This document shows, one piece after another, positions 39,390 to 47,835 of a stretch of 64,000 bases of DNA. The stretch covers positions 1-64,000 of the forward strand of contig NZ_LQPC01000043.1 of the NCBI RefSeq assembly GCF_002101705.1, in the 5' to 3' direction. The notes beneath the pieces are model-generated. The model did not search any database. It was not told the DNA's origin and saw nothing but the letters and a program-made list of their open reading frames with translations. Both the position numbers and the translations under genes were made by a program. Origin of the DNA: Mycolicibacterium iranicum. GTDB taxonomy: Bacteria; Actinomycetota; Actinomycetes; Mycobacteriales; Mycobacteriaceae. The stretch's first letter is position 1. Each line of letters opens with the position of its first letter.

Positions 39390-39522
39390 GCCCGCACACT
39401 ACGACGGGAACGGCCGGGCAAATGCCGCGAAAGCACGTCCCCCGGCGTTTGGCCGTGTCACGCTGACATTCCACGCGGTCGTCAGTTTACGGAGCGACTC
39501 TGCACGGGTGAAGGAGGACGCC

Positions 39523-39792
39523 ATGGGAGTAAGGAAGACGGCAGCTGCTGCACTGATCGCCGCGGCGGCGGGGGCGGTGTTGCAGGCAGGAGTGTCACAG
39601 GCCCAGGAGCCAGTCTGCCCCGCGGGCACCTACTGGAACCCTGTCGCGGTGCGTTGCCTGCCGTACGGCGTGAATCCGGTCGTCGGCCCTGCCGGTCCGG
39701 TCGGCGTGGGAGGCGTTGTCGGACCGGTGGGACCCGGTCCCGTCGGTCCGGGGCCGGTCGGTCCCGGCCCGCTCGGTCCCGGTCCGCGCTGA
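39523..39792 (+). CDS. Small secreted Gly/Pro/Val-repeat protein
   Basis: An 89-aa exported protein. The signal peptide MGVRKTAAAALIAAAAGAVL ends near SQA-QE (residue 28). A short conserved part (CPAGTYWNPVAVRCLPYG) carries one Cys pair. The rest is GPVG/GPGP repeats (GPVGPGPVGPGPVGPGPLGPGP). AAGGAGG precedes ATG 39523 at an ideal distance, supporting translation. Function unknown; similar Cys-pair plus low-complexity peptides are common in mycobacteria. Confidence 0.75.
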   Translation: MGVRKTAAAALIAAAAGAVLQAGVSQAQEPVCPAGTYWNPVAVRCLPYGVNPVVGPAGPVGVGGVVGPVGPGPVGPGPVGPGPLGPGPR

Positions 39793-40167
39793 CATTGCAC
39801 GAACCGCGGGGGGCGGCGGCCGCAAAGCTGCCGGCCCCTGTCACCCCTCGTTGGGGGTCGCTTCGCGAATGTCGGCCGGACACCAGCCGGTTACGTTTCC
39901 GCCGGACAGGTACTCTCGGTCGGGTAACAGCGGCGACACGCCAGAGACACGGTGGCGCGTTCCGCGGCCGCCCAGGACGAATCAGGCGATATGTTGTCGC
40001 AACCACATGTGAATACCACCGACGCTATTCGGCTTTATCGGTCGCACGGCAACGGAAACAGCGGGTAGCGTCGGGGCTACACACTTTCGGTCTTCGTCCC
40101 GGTGCCCGGCACGAAACGGCACGCAACGATAGGTATCGACAGCAACAGGAAGTAGGACCCCAGCACC
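39793..40167 (+). promoter_or_regulatory. 375-base intergenic leader of clpX
   Basis: No credible gene is seen. A GC-rich imperfect hairpin around 39810-39835 could terminate the small secreted-protein transcript. The remainder up to ATG 40168 should hold the clpX promoter; GGAAGTAGGA at 40148-40157 can serve as ribosome-binding region. I could not assign a specific sigma-factor site. Confidence 0.4.
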
Positions 40168-41448
40168 ATGGCACGCATCGGAGATGGCGGCGACCTGCTG
40201 AAGTGCTCGTTCTGCGGCAAGAGCCAGAAGCAAGTGAAGAAGCTCATTGCGGGACCCGGCGTCTACATCTGCGACGAGTGCATCGACCTGTGCAACGAGA
40301 TCATCGAGGAGGAACTCGCCGACGCTGACGACGTCAAGCTCGACGAGTTGCCCAAGCCCGCGGAGATCCGCGATTTCCTCGAGGGATATGTCATCGGTCA
40401 GGACACCGCCAAGCGCACACTTGCCGTCGCGGTCTACAACCACTACAAGCGCATCCAGGCGGGCGAGAAGAGCCGCGACTCGCGCTCCGAGCCCGTCGAG
40501 CTCGCCAAGTCCAACATTCTGATGCTCGGCCCCACCGGCTGCGGGAAGACCTACCTCGCGCAGACCCTTGCCAAGATGCTGAACGTGCCGTTCGCGATCG
40601 CCGACGCCACCGCGCTGACCGAAGCGGGCTACGTCGGCGAGGACGTCGAGAACATTCTGCTCAAGCTGATTCAGGCTGCCGACTACGACGTGAAGCGCGC
40701 CGAGACCGGCATCATCTACATCGACGAGGTCGACAAGATCGCCCGCAAGAGCGAGAACCCGTCGATCACCCGAGACGTCTCGGGTGAGGGTGTCCAGCAG
40801 GCGCTGCTGAAGATTCTCGAAGGCACGCAGGCTTCCGTTCCTCCCCAGGGTGGCCGCAAGCATCCGCACCAGGAGTTCATCCAGATCGACACCACGAACG
40901 TGCTCTTCATCGTGGCTGGTGCGTTCGCCGGGCTGGAGAAAATCGTGTCCGACCGCGTCGGCAAGCGCGGTCTGGGCTTCGGCGCCGAGGTGCATTCGAA
41001 GGCCGAGATCGACACGCAGGACCATTTCGCCGAGGTCATGCCCGAGGATCTGATCAAGTTCGGCCTGATCCCCGAGTTCATCGGACGCCTCCCGGTCGTC
41101 GCCTCGGTGACGAACCTGGACAAGGAATCGCTCGTGCAGATCCTGTCGAAGCCGAAGAACGCGCTCGTCAAGCAGTACACCCGCCTCTTCGAGATGGACG
41201 GCGTGGAGCTGGAGTTCGCCGAGGACGCGCTCGAAGCCATCGCCGATCAGGCCATCCATCGCGGCACGGGGGCCCGCGGTCTGCGCGCCATCATGGAGGA
41301 AGTGCTGCTGCCGGTGATGTACGACATCCCCAGCCGCGACGACGTCGCCAAGGTGGTCGTCACCAAGGAAACCGTCCAGGACAACGTGTTGCCGACCATC
41401 GTGCCGCGCAAGCCATCGCGTACCGAGCGCCGCGACAAGAGCGCCTAA
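40168..41448 (+). CDS. clpX: ClpX, ATP-dependent unfoldase subunit of Clp protease
   Basis: A 426-aa AAA+ protein. The N-terminal zinc-binding domain uses Cys13, 16, 35 and 38. Walker A is GPTGCGKT (121-128), the pore loop GYVG (154-157) and Walker B IIYIDEVDK (182-190). An IGF-like loop contacting ClpP is expected near residue 265-275 (RGLGFGAEV). ClpX recognises and unfolds substrates and feeds them to the ClpP1P2 barrel encoded upstream. A strong hairpin follows the stop. Confidence 0.98.
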   Translation: MARIGDGGDLLKCSFCGKSQKQVKKLIAGPGVYICDECIDLCNEIIEEELADADDVKLDELPKPAEIRDFLEGYVIGQDTAKRTLAVAVYNHYKRIQAGEKSRDSRSEPVELAKSNILMLGPTGCGKTYLAQTLAKMLNVPFAIADATALTEAGYVGEDVENILLKLIQAADYDVKRAETGIIYIDEVDKIARKSENPSITRDVSGEGVQQALLKILEGTQASVPPQGGRKHPHQEFIQIDTTNVLFIVAGAFAGLEKIVSDRVGKRGLGFGAEVHSKAEIDTQDHFAEVMPEDLIKFGLIPEFIGRLPVVASVTNLDKESLVQILSKPKNALVKQYTRLFEMDGVELEFAEDALEAIADQAIHRGTGARGLRAIMEEVLLPVMYDIPSRDDVAKVVVTKETVQDNVLPTIVPRKPSRTERRDKSA

Positions 41449-41455
41449 AACCCCA

Positions 41456-41620
41456 TCACCGGGTGTGCACTGAGGGCTGTTCAGTCTGATCGGACTGACA
41501 GCCCTCACTGCATTTGCGCGTGACGTGTGCGTCGTCGGGCAGCCAGGCATCGCATACCGCGCTGGCCAGTCCCCACAGCAGAAACGCGGCGACGGCGATG
41601 ACCTGCAGTTGGTTGATCAT
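41456..41620 (-). CDS. Putative 54-aa single-pass membrane protein
   Basis: A short reading frame whose ATG (41620) overlaps the TGA of the upstream glycosyltransferase as ATGA, the same coupling used by many real genes here. The product starts MINQLQVIAVAAFLLWGLAS, one hydrophobic helix, then AVCDAWLPDDAHVTRKCSEG and a polar tail with three Cys. Against it: the last third lies inside the terminator hairpin shared with clpX, and no family is recognised. It may be a small accessory membrane peptide for the glycosyltransferases. Confidence 0.45.
   Translation of the reverse strand: MINQLQVIAVAAFLLWGLASAVCDAWLPDDAHVTRKCSEGCQSDQTEQPSVHTR
41471..41508. terminator. Bidirectional terminator after clpX
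   Basis: TGAGGGCTGT-T-CAGTC (41471-41486) pairs with GACTGACAGCCCTCA (41494-41508), a 15-bp stem with one bulged T and a short loop. It starts 23 bases after the clpX stop, with convergent transcription arriving from the glycosyltransferase side. Confidence 0.8.
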
Positions 41621-42963
41621 GATTCGAGTTTTCTGCCGGCGAGGCTCTGAGTCGTGCGTAGGGGACTACGTGATTGCGCGGATCGTTCGCACGTGACTTC
41701 GTCGACGAGGGCGGCGATCTCGGCGACCCCGTCCCTACGCGCAAAGGCCGCTTCCAGCCGGCGGGCGTTGCGCAGGTAGCGGCCGTCGGTGAGGATCCGG
41801 CCCACCGCCGACCTCAGTTCGGCCGCCGACGGCGTGCCGGTCCGCAAATTGATGCCCGCACCCGACCATGCGATGCGCGCGGCGACTTCAGGTTTGTCCT
41901 CGGTGCTGCCTGCGACCACGATCGGCACCCCCGACGCGAGGGCGCGCTGGACGGCGCTATAGCCACCGTTGGTGACCATCACGTCGACCTTCGGCAGGAG
42001 GCGGTCGTGCGGGACATATCCGGCGACATGGGTGTTGGCCGGGATCGGGATGCCGACGGTGTTGGGGTCCCGGCCTCCGGTGCTCACCACGACAACGACG
42101 TCGCTGTCGGCGAGCGCGGCAACCGTCGGTTCGATGAGCCGGGACAAGTCCCGGTTGTCGACGGTGCCCTGCGTGACGTGCACGACGGGGCGGCCCGCGT
42201 CGAGTCGGTGCCACCATGGCGGCGGGTTGAACGTGTCGCAGGGCCGCGGCCGGACCGCACCGACGAAGCGCACCCCCCGGGGCAGGTCGCTGCGTGGATA
42301 CTCGAAGCTCGGCACCGTCGGAACGATCAACCGGTCCGCCAGGACTCCCATGTCGAGCAGAGGCACCGGCAATGGCCTCGCGCCCAGCGTTTCCAACATC
42401 CGGTTGGCGACCTGTTGCGCATTGCGCAGCAGCACTTTCTGCGAGAACAGCGTCAGCCCCCGGTACACCGTCCGGCGAGTCGTCGACCGCGCCGGCGGCA
42501 ACGCCATCCCGGTCGGTGCGACGTCGCGGCTCGACAGAAGCAGGGGAGTGGGTGTGAAGGACAGCAGTGGCGGGACGCCGCCCCAGTCGCCGAGGATGAG
42601 CGGCAGAACTCCGAAGAATCCGTAGTCGACGATCATCGCGTCGTAGTGCCGGTCTGCCAGCGCGTTGCACAGCTCGGTCATCTGGTGGGGCATCGGTCGC
42701 AGGAAGAGCCGGACAATGGCTTGGCTCATCGCGTCGATGCCGGAACGGGTGGCGCGCCGACCGGCATCGAACGGTGCGTCGTCGAAGTCCGCGCTCGGCG
42801 GCAGCACGTGGTGTTTCGCGCCGACCTCACGGACCGCGCCGCTGTGCGCGGGACCGGTCATCACGGTGACGTGGTTGCCCCGGTTCACGAGGTCCTCGGC
42901 CACTGCCAGCAGCGGTTCGGCATGGCCGATCGGCGACAGCGCAGCGATCAAGATGGCGGCCAT
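41617..42963 (-). CDS. GT1-family glycosyltransferase (MGT/UGT-like), copy 1
   Basis: A 448-aa GT-B fold enzyme. The N-terminal acceptor half begins ILIAALSPIGHAEPLLAVAE. The C-terminal nucleotide-sugar half has VHVTQGTVDN, GYVPHDRLLPKVDVMVTNGG and GVPIVVAGSTEDKPEVAARI. It is clearly a paralogue of the next gene, with which it shares most motifs in the same order. Acceptor unknown (glycolipid, macrolide-like or xenobiotic). The C-terminal extension is basic. Starts 12 bases after copy 2, so the pair forms an operon. Confidence 0.9.
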   Translation of the reverse strand: MAAILIAALSPIGHAEPLLAVAEDLVNRGNHVTVMTGPAHSGAVREVGAKHHVLPPSADFDDAPFDAGRRATRSGIDAMSQAIVRLFLRPMPHQMTELCNALADRHYDAMIVDYGFFGVLPLILGDWGGVPPLLSFTPTPLLLSSRDVAPTGMALPPARSTTRRTVYRGLTLFSQKVLLRNAQQVANRMLETLGARPLPVPLLDMGVLADRLIVPTVPSFEYPRSDLPRGVRFVGAVRPRPCDTFNPPPWWHRLDAGRPVVHVTQGTVDNRDLSRLIEPTVAALADSDVVVVVSTGGRDPNTVGIPIPANTHVAGYVPHDRLLPKVDVMVTNGGYSAVQRALASGVPIVVAGSTEDKPEVAARIAWSGAGINLRTGTPSAAELRSAVGRILTDGRYLRNARRLEAAFARRDGVAEIAALVDEVTCERSAQSRSPLRTTQSLAGRKLES

Positions 42964-42975
42964 CAGCGCGTCCCC

Positions 42976-44286
42976 TCAGGCCCTTTGCAGGCGAGGAGTT
43001 GCCTCGGCGATGGCCTCGTCGACGACACCGGCGATCTCGGCGACACTGTCGCGTGCGGCATAGGCGCGCTGAAGGCGGCGGGCGTTGGTGCGGTACGTCG
43101 GATCGGCGAGCACCGCATGCACGGCGCGTCGCACCTCCGCGGGCGCCGGTGTGCCGGTGCGCAGATTGATTCCCGCCCCGAAGTATTCGACACGAGCGGC
43201 CACCTCGGGCTTGTCCTCGGTCTGCCCGGCCACCACCATCGGCACACCGACGGACAGCGCCCGCTGGACGGCGCCGTAGCCGCCGTTGGTGACCATCACG
43301 TCCACCAGCGGTAACAGCACATCGTGCGGGATGTACTCGGCCACAAGAATATTGGCGGGCAGCGGGGTCGCAATCTGCGACACCGGCCGGCCCCCCGTGG
43401 TGACGATGACGGTGACGTTTTCGCCGGCGAACGCCTCGATCGTCGGTTCGATCAGTCGGGTCAGGTCGGCGTTGTCGATCGTGCCCTGCGTGACGTGCAC
43501 GACCGGGCGGTCACCGTTGAGGTCGCCCCACCATGGCGGGGCGATGAAATCGTCGCTCGGCAGCGGATTCACCGCACCGACAAACCGCACATGGCCGGGC
43601 AGGTCGCTGCGGCGGTACTCGAACTGCGGGATCGTCGGGACAATGACCCGGTCGGCGAGCGCGGCGCAATCGAGCACGAATACCGGCAGCTTCGGCAGAC
43701 CCATCGCTTCGAGCATGCGGTTGGCGGCGCGGTGAGCCGGGCGCAGCATGACCTTCTGCGCGGCGGCGGTCAACAGGCGGTTGCGCAGACGGCCGATCGC
43801 GCCGGGCATGGGCGCGATGCCGGGGCCGCCCGGTGCGGTGTCCCTACTCGAGAGGAACAGCGGCGTCGTGGAGTAGGACAGGATCGGCGGCCGCTGCACC
43901 GACCTGTCGAGCAGCAGCGGGAGCGTCCCCAGAAAGAAGGCGTCGGTGATGATGGCGTCGTAGTCGTTGGCTCCCAACAATTCCTGGAGTGCACTGAACT
44001 GGTGAGGCAGCGGTCGGACGAAGACGTGTTCGACGTCGAAGTTGATGCGCGCGATGCCCGACGTCTCGGCGCGCCCGGGCAGGTCGGCGTCGAAGCTGGC
44101 ATCGTCGTAGTCCGCGCCATAGGGGAGCGGGCGCGGTTCCGCGCCCACGGCCCTGATCTTGTCGGCGTGACGGGCGCTGGTCAGAACGGTGACACGGTCG
44201 CCGCGGGCGACGAGACCGCGGGCGACGTTCAGCAGTGGCGCGATATGCCCGACGGGCGGGCAGGAGGCAATGAGGATCTCTGGCAT
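42976..44286 (-). CDS. GT1-family glycosyltransferase (MGT/UGT-like), copy 2
   Basis: A 436-aa paralogue of the gene downstream. Same landmarks: ILIASCPPVGHIAPLLNVAR at the N-terminus, VHVTQGTIDNADLTRLIEPT, EYIPHDVLLPLVDVMVTNGG and GVPMVVAGQTEDKPEVAARV. It is first in the operon. The two copies differ most in the N-terminal acceptor-binding half, which suggests different acceptors or a heteromeric function. No polyketide or lipid biosynthesis genes are adjacent to suggest a product. Confidence 0.9.
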   Translation of the reverse strand: MPEILIASCPPVGHIAPLLNVARGLVARGDRVTVLTSARHADKIRAVGAEPRPLPYGADYDDASFDADLPGRAETSGIARINFDVEHVFVRPLPHQFSALQELLGANDYDAIITDAFFLGTLPLLLDRSVQRPPILSYSTTPLFLSSRDTAPGGPGIAPMPGAIGRLRNRLLTAAAQKVMLRPAHRAANRMLEAMGLPKLPVFVLDCAALADRVIVPTIPQFEYRRSDLPGHVRFVGAVNPLPSDDFIAPPWWGDLNGDRPVVHVTQGTIDNADLTRLIEPTIEAFAGENVTVIVTTGGRPVSQIATPLPANILVAEYIPHDVLLPLVDVMVTNGGYGAVQRALSVGVPMVVAGQTEDKPEVAARVEYFGAGINLRTGTPAPAEVRRAVHAVLADPTYRTNARRLQRAYAARDSVAEIAGVVDEAIAEATPRLQRA

Positions 44287-44364
44287 GGCGTCGATACTCG
44301 CCGCTGGTCAGGAGGGGGTGCTTGGAGCTTGTGTGGAGATTGGGTGGAGATCGCAGGTAGATCG

Positions 44365-45228
44365 CTAATTCGTTACGCGATCCGGGCGGGTGTAGATGTT
44401 CATCGAGTCGCCGCGAAGGAAGGCCACCAGCGTGAGGCCGGACTGGCTGGCCAGGTCGACAGCCAGCGACGACGGGGCCGACACGGCAGCGAGCACCGGG
44501 ATGCCTGCCATCACCGCTTTCTGGGTGAGTTCGAAAGACGCCCGTCCACTGACCAGAAGTACGGTGCCGCTCAAGGGGATCCGACGCTGCTCCAGCGCCC
44601 ATCCGACTACCTTGTCCACGGCGTTATGCCTGCCGATGTCCTCGCGGACGACCAAGGTCTCACCCTGGGTGTCGAACAGCGCGGCGCCGTGCAGTCCGCC
44701 GGTGGCGGCGAAAACCTTCTGTGCACGACGCAGCTTTACGGGCAGCGCCGAGAGCGTGCCGGTGGCGACGGTCGCCGGATCGTCGCCGGGGCCGTGCTTG
44801 CTGATCAGTCGGACCGCCTCCAGCGAGGCTTTGCCACACACACCGCACGACGAGGTGGTGTAGAAGTTGCGTGTCGGGTCGATGTCGGGTGGGGGTACGT
44901 CGGGCGCCAGCGTGACATCGAGGACGTTGTAGGTGTTGACGCCGTCCTCTTCCGGCGGGCTGGAGCGCAGCGACTCGGGGATGGGTACTGGAGCGCCGCG
45001 GCAGTAGCGCACCGACAGGATGTCGTCACGGCCGGAAACGATCCCCTCGGTCAGCAGGAAGCCCTGCGCGAGTTCGACATCCGACCCGGGGGTGCGCATG
45101 GTGACCGTGGTCGGCGAGCCGTTGACCCGGATCTCCAGCGGCTCCTCGACCACCAGGGTCTCCGGCCGCGCGACCGCGTCTTCGGCCGTGACGTGACGCG
45201 CGCGCCGCCGGGCGGTGACCCTTCCCAC
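44365..45228 (-). CDS. fdhD: FdhD, sulfur carrier/sulfurtransferase for formate dehydrogenase
   Basis: A 287-aa protein that transfers sulfur to the molybdenum cofactor of formate-dehydrogenase-type enzymes. The active Cys pair is Cys128 and Cys131 in TTSSCGVCGK. VVREDIGRHNAVDKVVGWAL and SGRASFELTQKAVMAGIPVL are the conserved cofactor-binding blocks. GTG 45228 begins two bases after the stop of the partner molybdoenzyme gene, so they form an fdhF-fdhD operon as in M. tuberculosis Rv2900c-Rv2899c. Confidence 0.95.
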   Translation of the reverse strand: MGRVTARRRARHVTAEDAVARPETLVVEEPLEIRVNGSPTTVTMRTPGSDVELAQGFLLTEGIVSGRDDILSVRYCRGAPVPIPESLRSSPPEEDGVNTYNVLDVTLAPDVPPPDIDPTRNFYTTSSCGVCGKASLEAVRLISKHGPGDDPATVATGTLSALPVKLRRAQKVFAATGGLHGAALFDTQGETLVVREDIGRHNAVDKVVGWALEQRRIPLSGTVLLVSGRASFELTQKAVMAGIPVLAAVSAPSSLAVDLASQSGLTLVAFLRGDSMNIYTRPDRVTN

Positions 45229-45230
45229 GG

Positions 45231-47558
45231 TTACGCCCGCTCCAGCCGGATCACGATGGCCTTCGACACCGGCGTGTTCGACTTTGTTGCGGTGTGATCA
45301 AGGGGGACAAGGGGATTGGTCTCAGGGTAGTACGCCGCAGCGTTGCCCGATGGTGTCGAATATGCGATGACGGCGAAGTCTTTGGCCCGCCGCTCCTGTA
45401 GATGGCCCTCGGCGTCGGTGAACTCCGACACAATGTCCACGCGGTCACCGTCGGACAGCCCGAAGCTCTCCAGGTCGGCGGGGTTGACGAACACCACCCG
45501 TCGTCCGCCTCTGACGCCGCGGTAGCGGTCGTCGAGCCCGTAGATGGTGGTGTTGTATTGATCGTGGCTGCGCAGCGTCTGCAGCACCAGCCTGCCTTCG
45601 GGCACCGCAACCCATTCGACCGGATACGTCATGAAGTTGGCTTTGCCTGTTGCGGTGTGGAATTCGCGGGAGTCGCGTGGTGGGTGCGGCAGCTGGAAGC
45701 CGTCGGGGGCGCGCACCTTGCGGTTGTAGTCCCCACAGCCCGGGACGACAGCGGCGATGGCGTCCCGGATGGTGTCGTAGTCGGTGTTGAACGTCGCCCA
45801 CGGCACGGGATGGTCGGCGCCGAACACGGTGCGAGCAAGCTGACAGATTATCGCCACCTCGCTGCGCACCTGTTCACTCGGCGGATGAAGGCTCCCGCGG
45901 GACAGATGCACCATCGACATCGAATCCTCCACGGAGACCATCTGTTTGCCGCTGGCCTGGATGTCGCGGTCAGTGCGGCCCAACGACGGCAGGATCAGCG
46001 CGGTGCGCCCGTGTACGAGGTGGCTGCGATTGAGTTTCGTCGACACCTGGACCGTCAGCGCGCAGTTGCGAAGGGCAGCTTCGGTCACCTCCGTGTCGGG
46101 GGTCGCCGAGGCGAAGTTGCCGCCCATCGCCATGAACACCTTGGCGTTGCCGTCACGCATCGCGCGAATCGCGCCCACGGTGTCGAGGCCGTGCTCTCGC
46201 GGGCTGTGGATACCGAACCTGTCGTCAAGATTTTTCAGGAAGCGCTCGGGCATCTTCTCCCAGATGCCCATGGTGCGGTCACCCTGCACGTTGGAATGGC
46301 CGCGCACCGGACACAGTCCGGCGCCGGGTTTGCCGATCATGCCGCGCATCAGCAGCACGTTGGTGATTTCGGTGATGGTGGGTACCGCGTGCTTGTGTTG
46401 CGTCAACCCCATGGCCCAACACACGACGGTGCGCTGCGATGACGCCATCATGGCGGCGACGCGGTCGAGTTGCTCTCGGTCGATGCCCGTCGCCTCCAGC
46501 ACCGTCTCGAGGTCGACGTCGCGGGTGCGGCGTTCGTAGTCGTCGAAACCCGCGGTGTGGTCGGCGACGAATTCGCGGTCGACCACGCTGCCGGGGTCGC
46601 GATCGTCGGCCTCCAGCAACAGCTTGCCCAGCCCAGCGAACAGCGCCATGTCGCCGCCGAGGCGGAGCTGGACGAACTCGTCGGCGATCGGGACACCGTC
46701 GCCGACGACGCCGTGTACTTTCTGGGGGTCTTTGAAGCGGATCAGACCCGCTTCCGGCAGCGGGTTGATCGCAATGATCTTGGCGCCGTTGGCTTTCGCC
46801 TTCTCCAGAATCGACAGCATGCGCGGATGGTTGGTGCCGGGGTTCTGGCCGGCGATGAGGATGAGATCGGACAGGATCAGGTCCTCGACGGTGACCGACC
46901 CCTTGCCGATGCCGATGGAGTCGATCAGCGCGGTGCCCGACGACTCGTGGCACATGTTGGAGCAGTCGGGAAGGTTGTTGGTGCCCAGGCACCGCACGAA
47001 CAGCTGATACAGGAACGCGGCCTCGTTGCTCGTGCGTCCCGACGTGTAGAACACCGCCTCGTTCGGGCTGTCGAGGGCGCGGAGTTCGTCGGCGATCAGG
47101 CCGTAGGCGTCGTCCCACGTGATCGGCCGGTAGCGGTCGTCACCGGCGCGCAGCACCATCGGCTCGGTGAGGCGGCCCTGCTGGGAAAGCCAGTACTCCG
47201 GCTGGGCCTGCAGTTCGGCGACGGTGTGCCGCGCAAAGAACTCGCGGGTGACGACGCGCTTGGTGGCTTCCTCTGCGACGGCCTTGGCGCCGTTTTCGCA
47301 GAACTCGGCCAGTTTCCGGCCACCGTGCTCTTCCGGCCAGGCGCAGCCGGGGCAGTCGAAGCCGTGGCGCTGGTTGAGTTTGGCCAGTGTCGCCGTCGTC
47401 CGGAGCAGACCCATCGATTCCAGGCCCCGCTTGAGCGAGACCATCACCGCCTTGACGCCGGCCGCCTCGTGTTTGCGCTGGGTGACGGTCAGGTTGCGCT
47501 CGTCGACATCGGCGTCGATGTCTCGGTCGGGGTGGCGACGCGTGGGCATGTCCTCCAT
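45231..47558 (-). CDS. FdhF/YdeP-family molybdopterin oxidoreductase (formate dehydrogenase-like)
   Basis: A 775-aa bis-MGD molybdoenzyme. The N-terminal Cys69, Cys72 and Cys87 (FDCPGCAW, FCENG) resemble the reduced iron-sulfur site of this family. The molybdenum-ligand region is CSNMCHESSGTAL. GQNPGTNHPRML, MRGMIGKPGAGLCPVRGHSN and the C-terminal MopB domain are typical. It may oxidise formate or act in acid or other stress, as proposed for YdeP; the substrate is unproven. ATG 47558 and ATG 47549 are both possible. FdhD follows immediately. Confidence 0.9.
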   Translation of the reverse strand: MEDMPTRRHPDRDIDADVDERNLTVTQRKHEAAGVKAVMVSLKRGLESMGLLRTTATLAKLNQRHGFDCPGCAWPEEHGGRKLAEFCENGAKAVAEEATKRVVTREFFARHTVAELQAQPEYWLSQQGRLTEPMVLRAGDDRYRPITWDDAYGLIADELRALDSPNEAVFYTSGRTSNEAAFLYQLFVRCLGTNNLPDCSNMCHESSGTALIDSIGIGKGSVTVEDLILSDLILIAGQNPGTNHPRMLSILEKAKANGAKIIAINPLPEAGLIRFKDPQKVHGVVGDGVPIADEFVQLRLGGDMALFAGLGKLLLEADDRDPGSVVDREFVADHTAGFDDYERRTRDVDLETVLEATGIDREQLDRVAAMMASSQRTVVCWAMGLTQHKHAVPTITEITNVLLMRGMIGKPGAGLCPVRGHSNVQGDRTMGIWEKMPERFLKNLDDRFGIHSPREHGLDTVGAIRAMRDGNAKVFMAMGGNFASATPDTEVTEAALRNCALTVQVSTKLNRSHLVHGRTALILPSLGRTDRDIQASGKQMVSVEDSMSMVHLSRGSLHPPSEQVRSEVAIICQLARTVFGADHPVPWATFNTDYDTIRDAIAAVVPGCGDYNRKVRAPDGFQLPHPPRDSREFHTATGKANFMTYPVEWVAVPEGRLVLQTLRSHDQYNTTIYGLDDRYRGVRGGRRVVFVNPADLESFGLSDGDRVDIVSEFTDAEGHLQERRAKDFAVIAYSTPSGNAAAYYPETNPLVPLDHTATKSNTPVSKAIVIRLERA

Positions 47559-47599
47559 TGTGGTCTGCTGCGCAACCACCGCCCACGACGGCACGATTT

Positions 47600-47624
47600 G
47601 CACCGCGATCGAGCGTGTCTGCAC
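47600..47624. repeat. Intergenic palindromic repeat, partial copy E
   Basis: Compared with the reverse complement of copy D it differs at 3 of 25 positions (GCACCGCGA, GCGTGTCTG blocks). It lacks the second arm. It lies upstream of the molybdoenzyme gene, in the divergent gap to glutamine synthetase. Confidence 0.55.
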
Positions 47625-47835
47625 ACCGCCGCGCCGCCGGCGACGTGCATTGACCGCGCGCTCGTCGCCGTCGAGTGCTACCTAACCGTCGCACCGGGTC
47701 CCGAAGTGACCTTTGGTAACGCACGCCTTCTGACGTTGACGCTCGCGTAACAAGTTCGGCATCGATCCTTCCTAAGGTGGGCCGGTCAACTGTCCGTCGA
47801 GCCGGGGCGCGGACACAGCAGTGATAGGAAGTCCA

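Noticed and set aside
39982..41550. 522-codon minus-strand open frame opposite clpX
   Set aside because: Antisense shadow of clpX caused by high GC third positions; Gln/His/Arg/Asp-rich product with no domain.
41505..41744. 79-codon minus-strand frame overlapping the micro-ORF region
   Set aside because: Runs out of frame through the 3' end of the glycosyltransferase gene; Arg-rich shadow.
43324..45297. 657-codon plus-strand open frame opposite glycosyltransferase copy 2 and fdhD
   Set aside because: Shadow frame spanning two real genes on the other strand; no family resemblance and no ribosome-binding site.
47700..47755. GTGAC/GTAAC elements upstream of glutamine synthetase as a GlnR site
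   Set aside because: The half-site spacing (10 and 31 bases) does not fit the 11-base periodic GlnR consensus.
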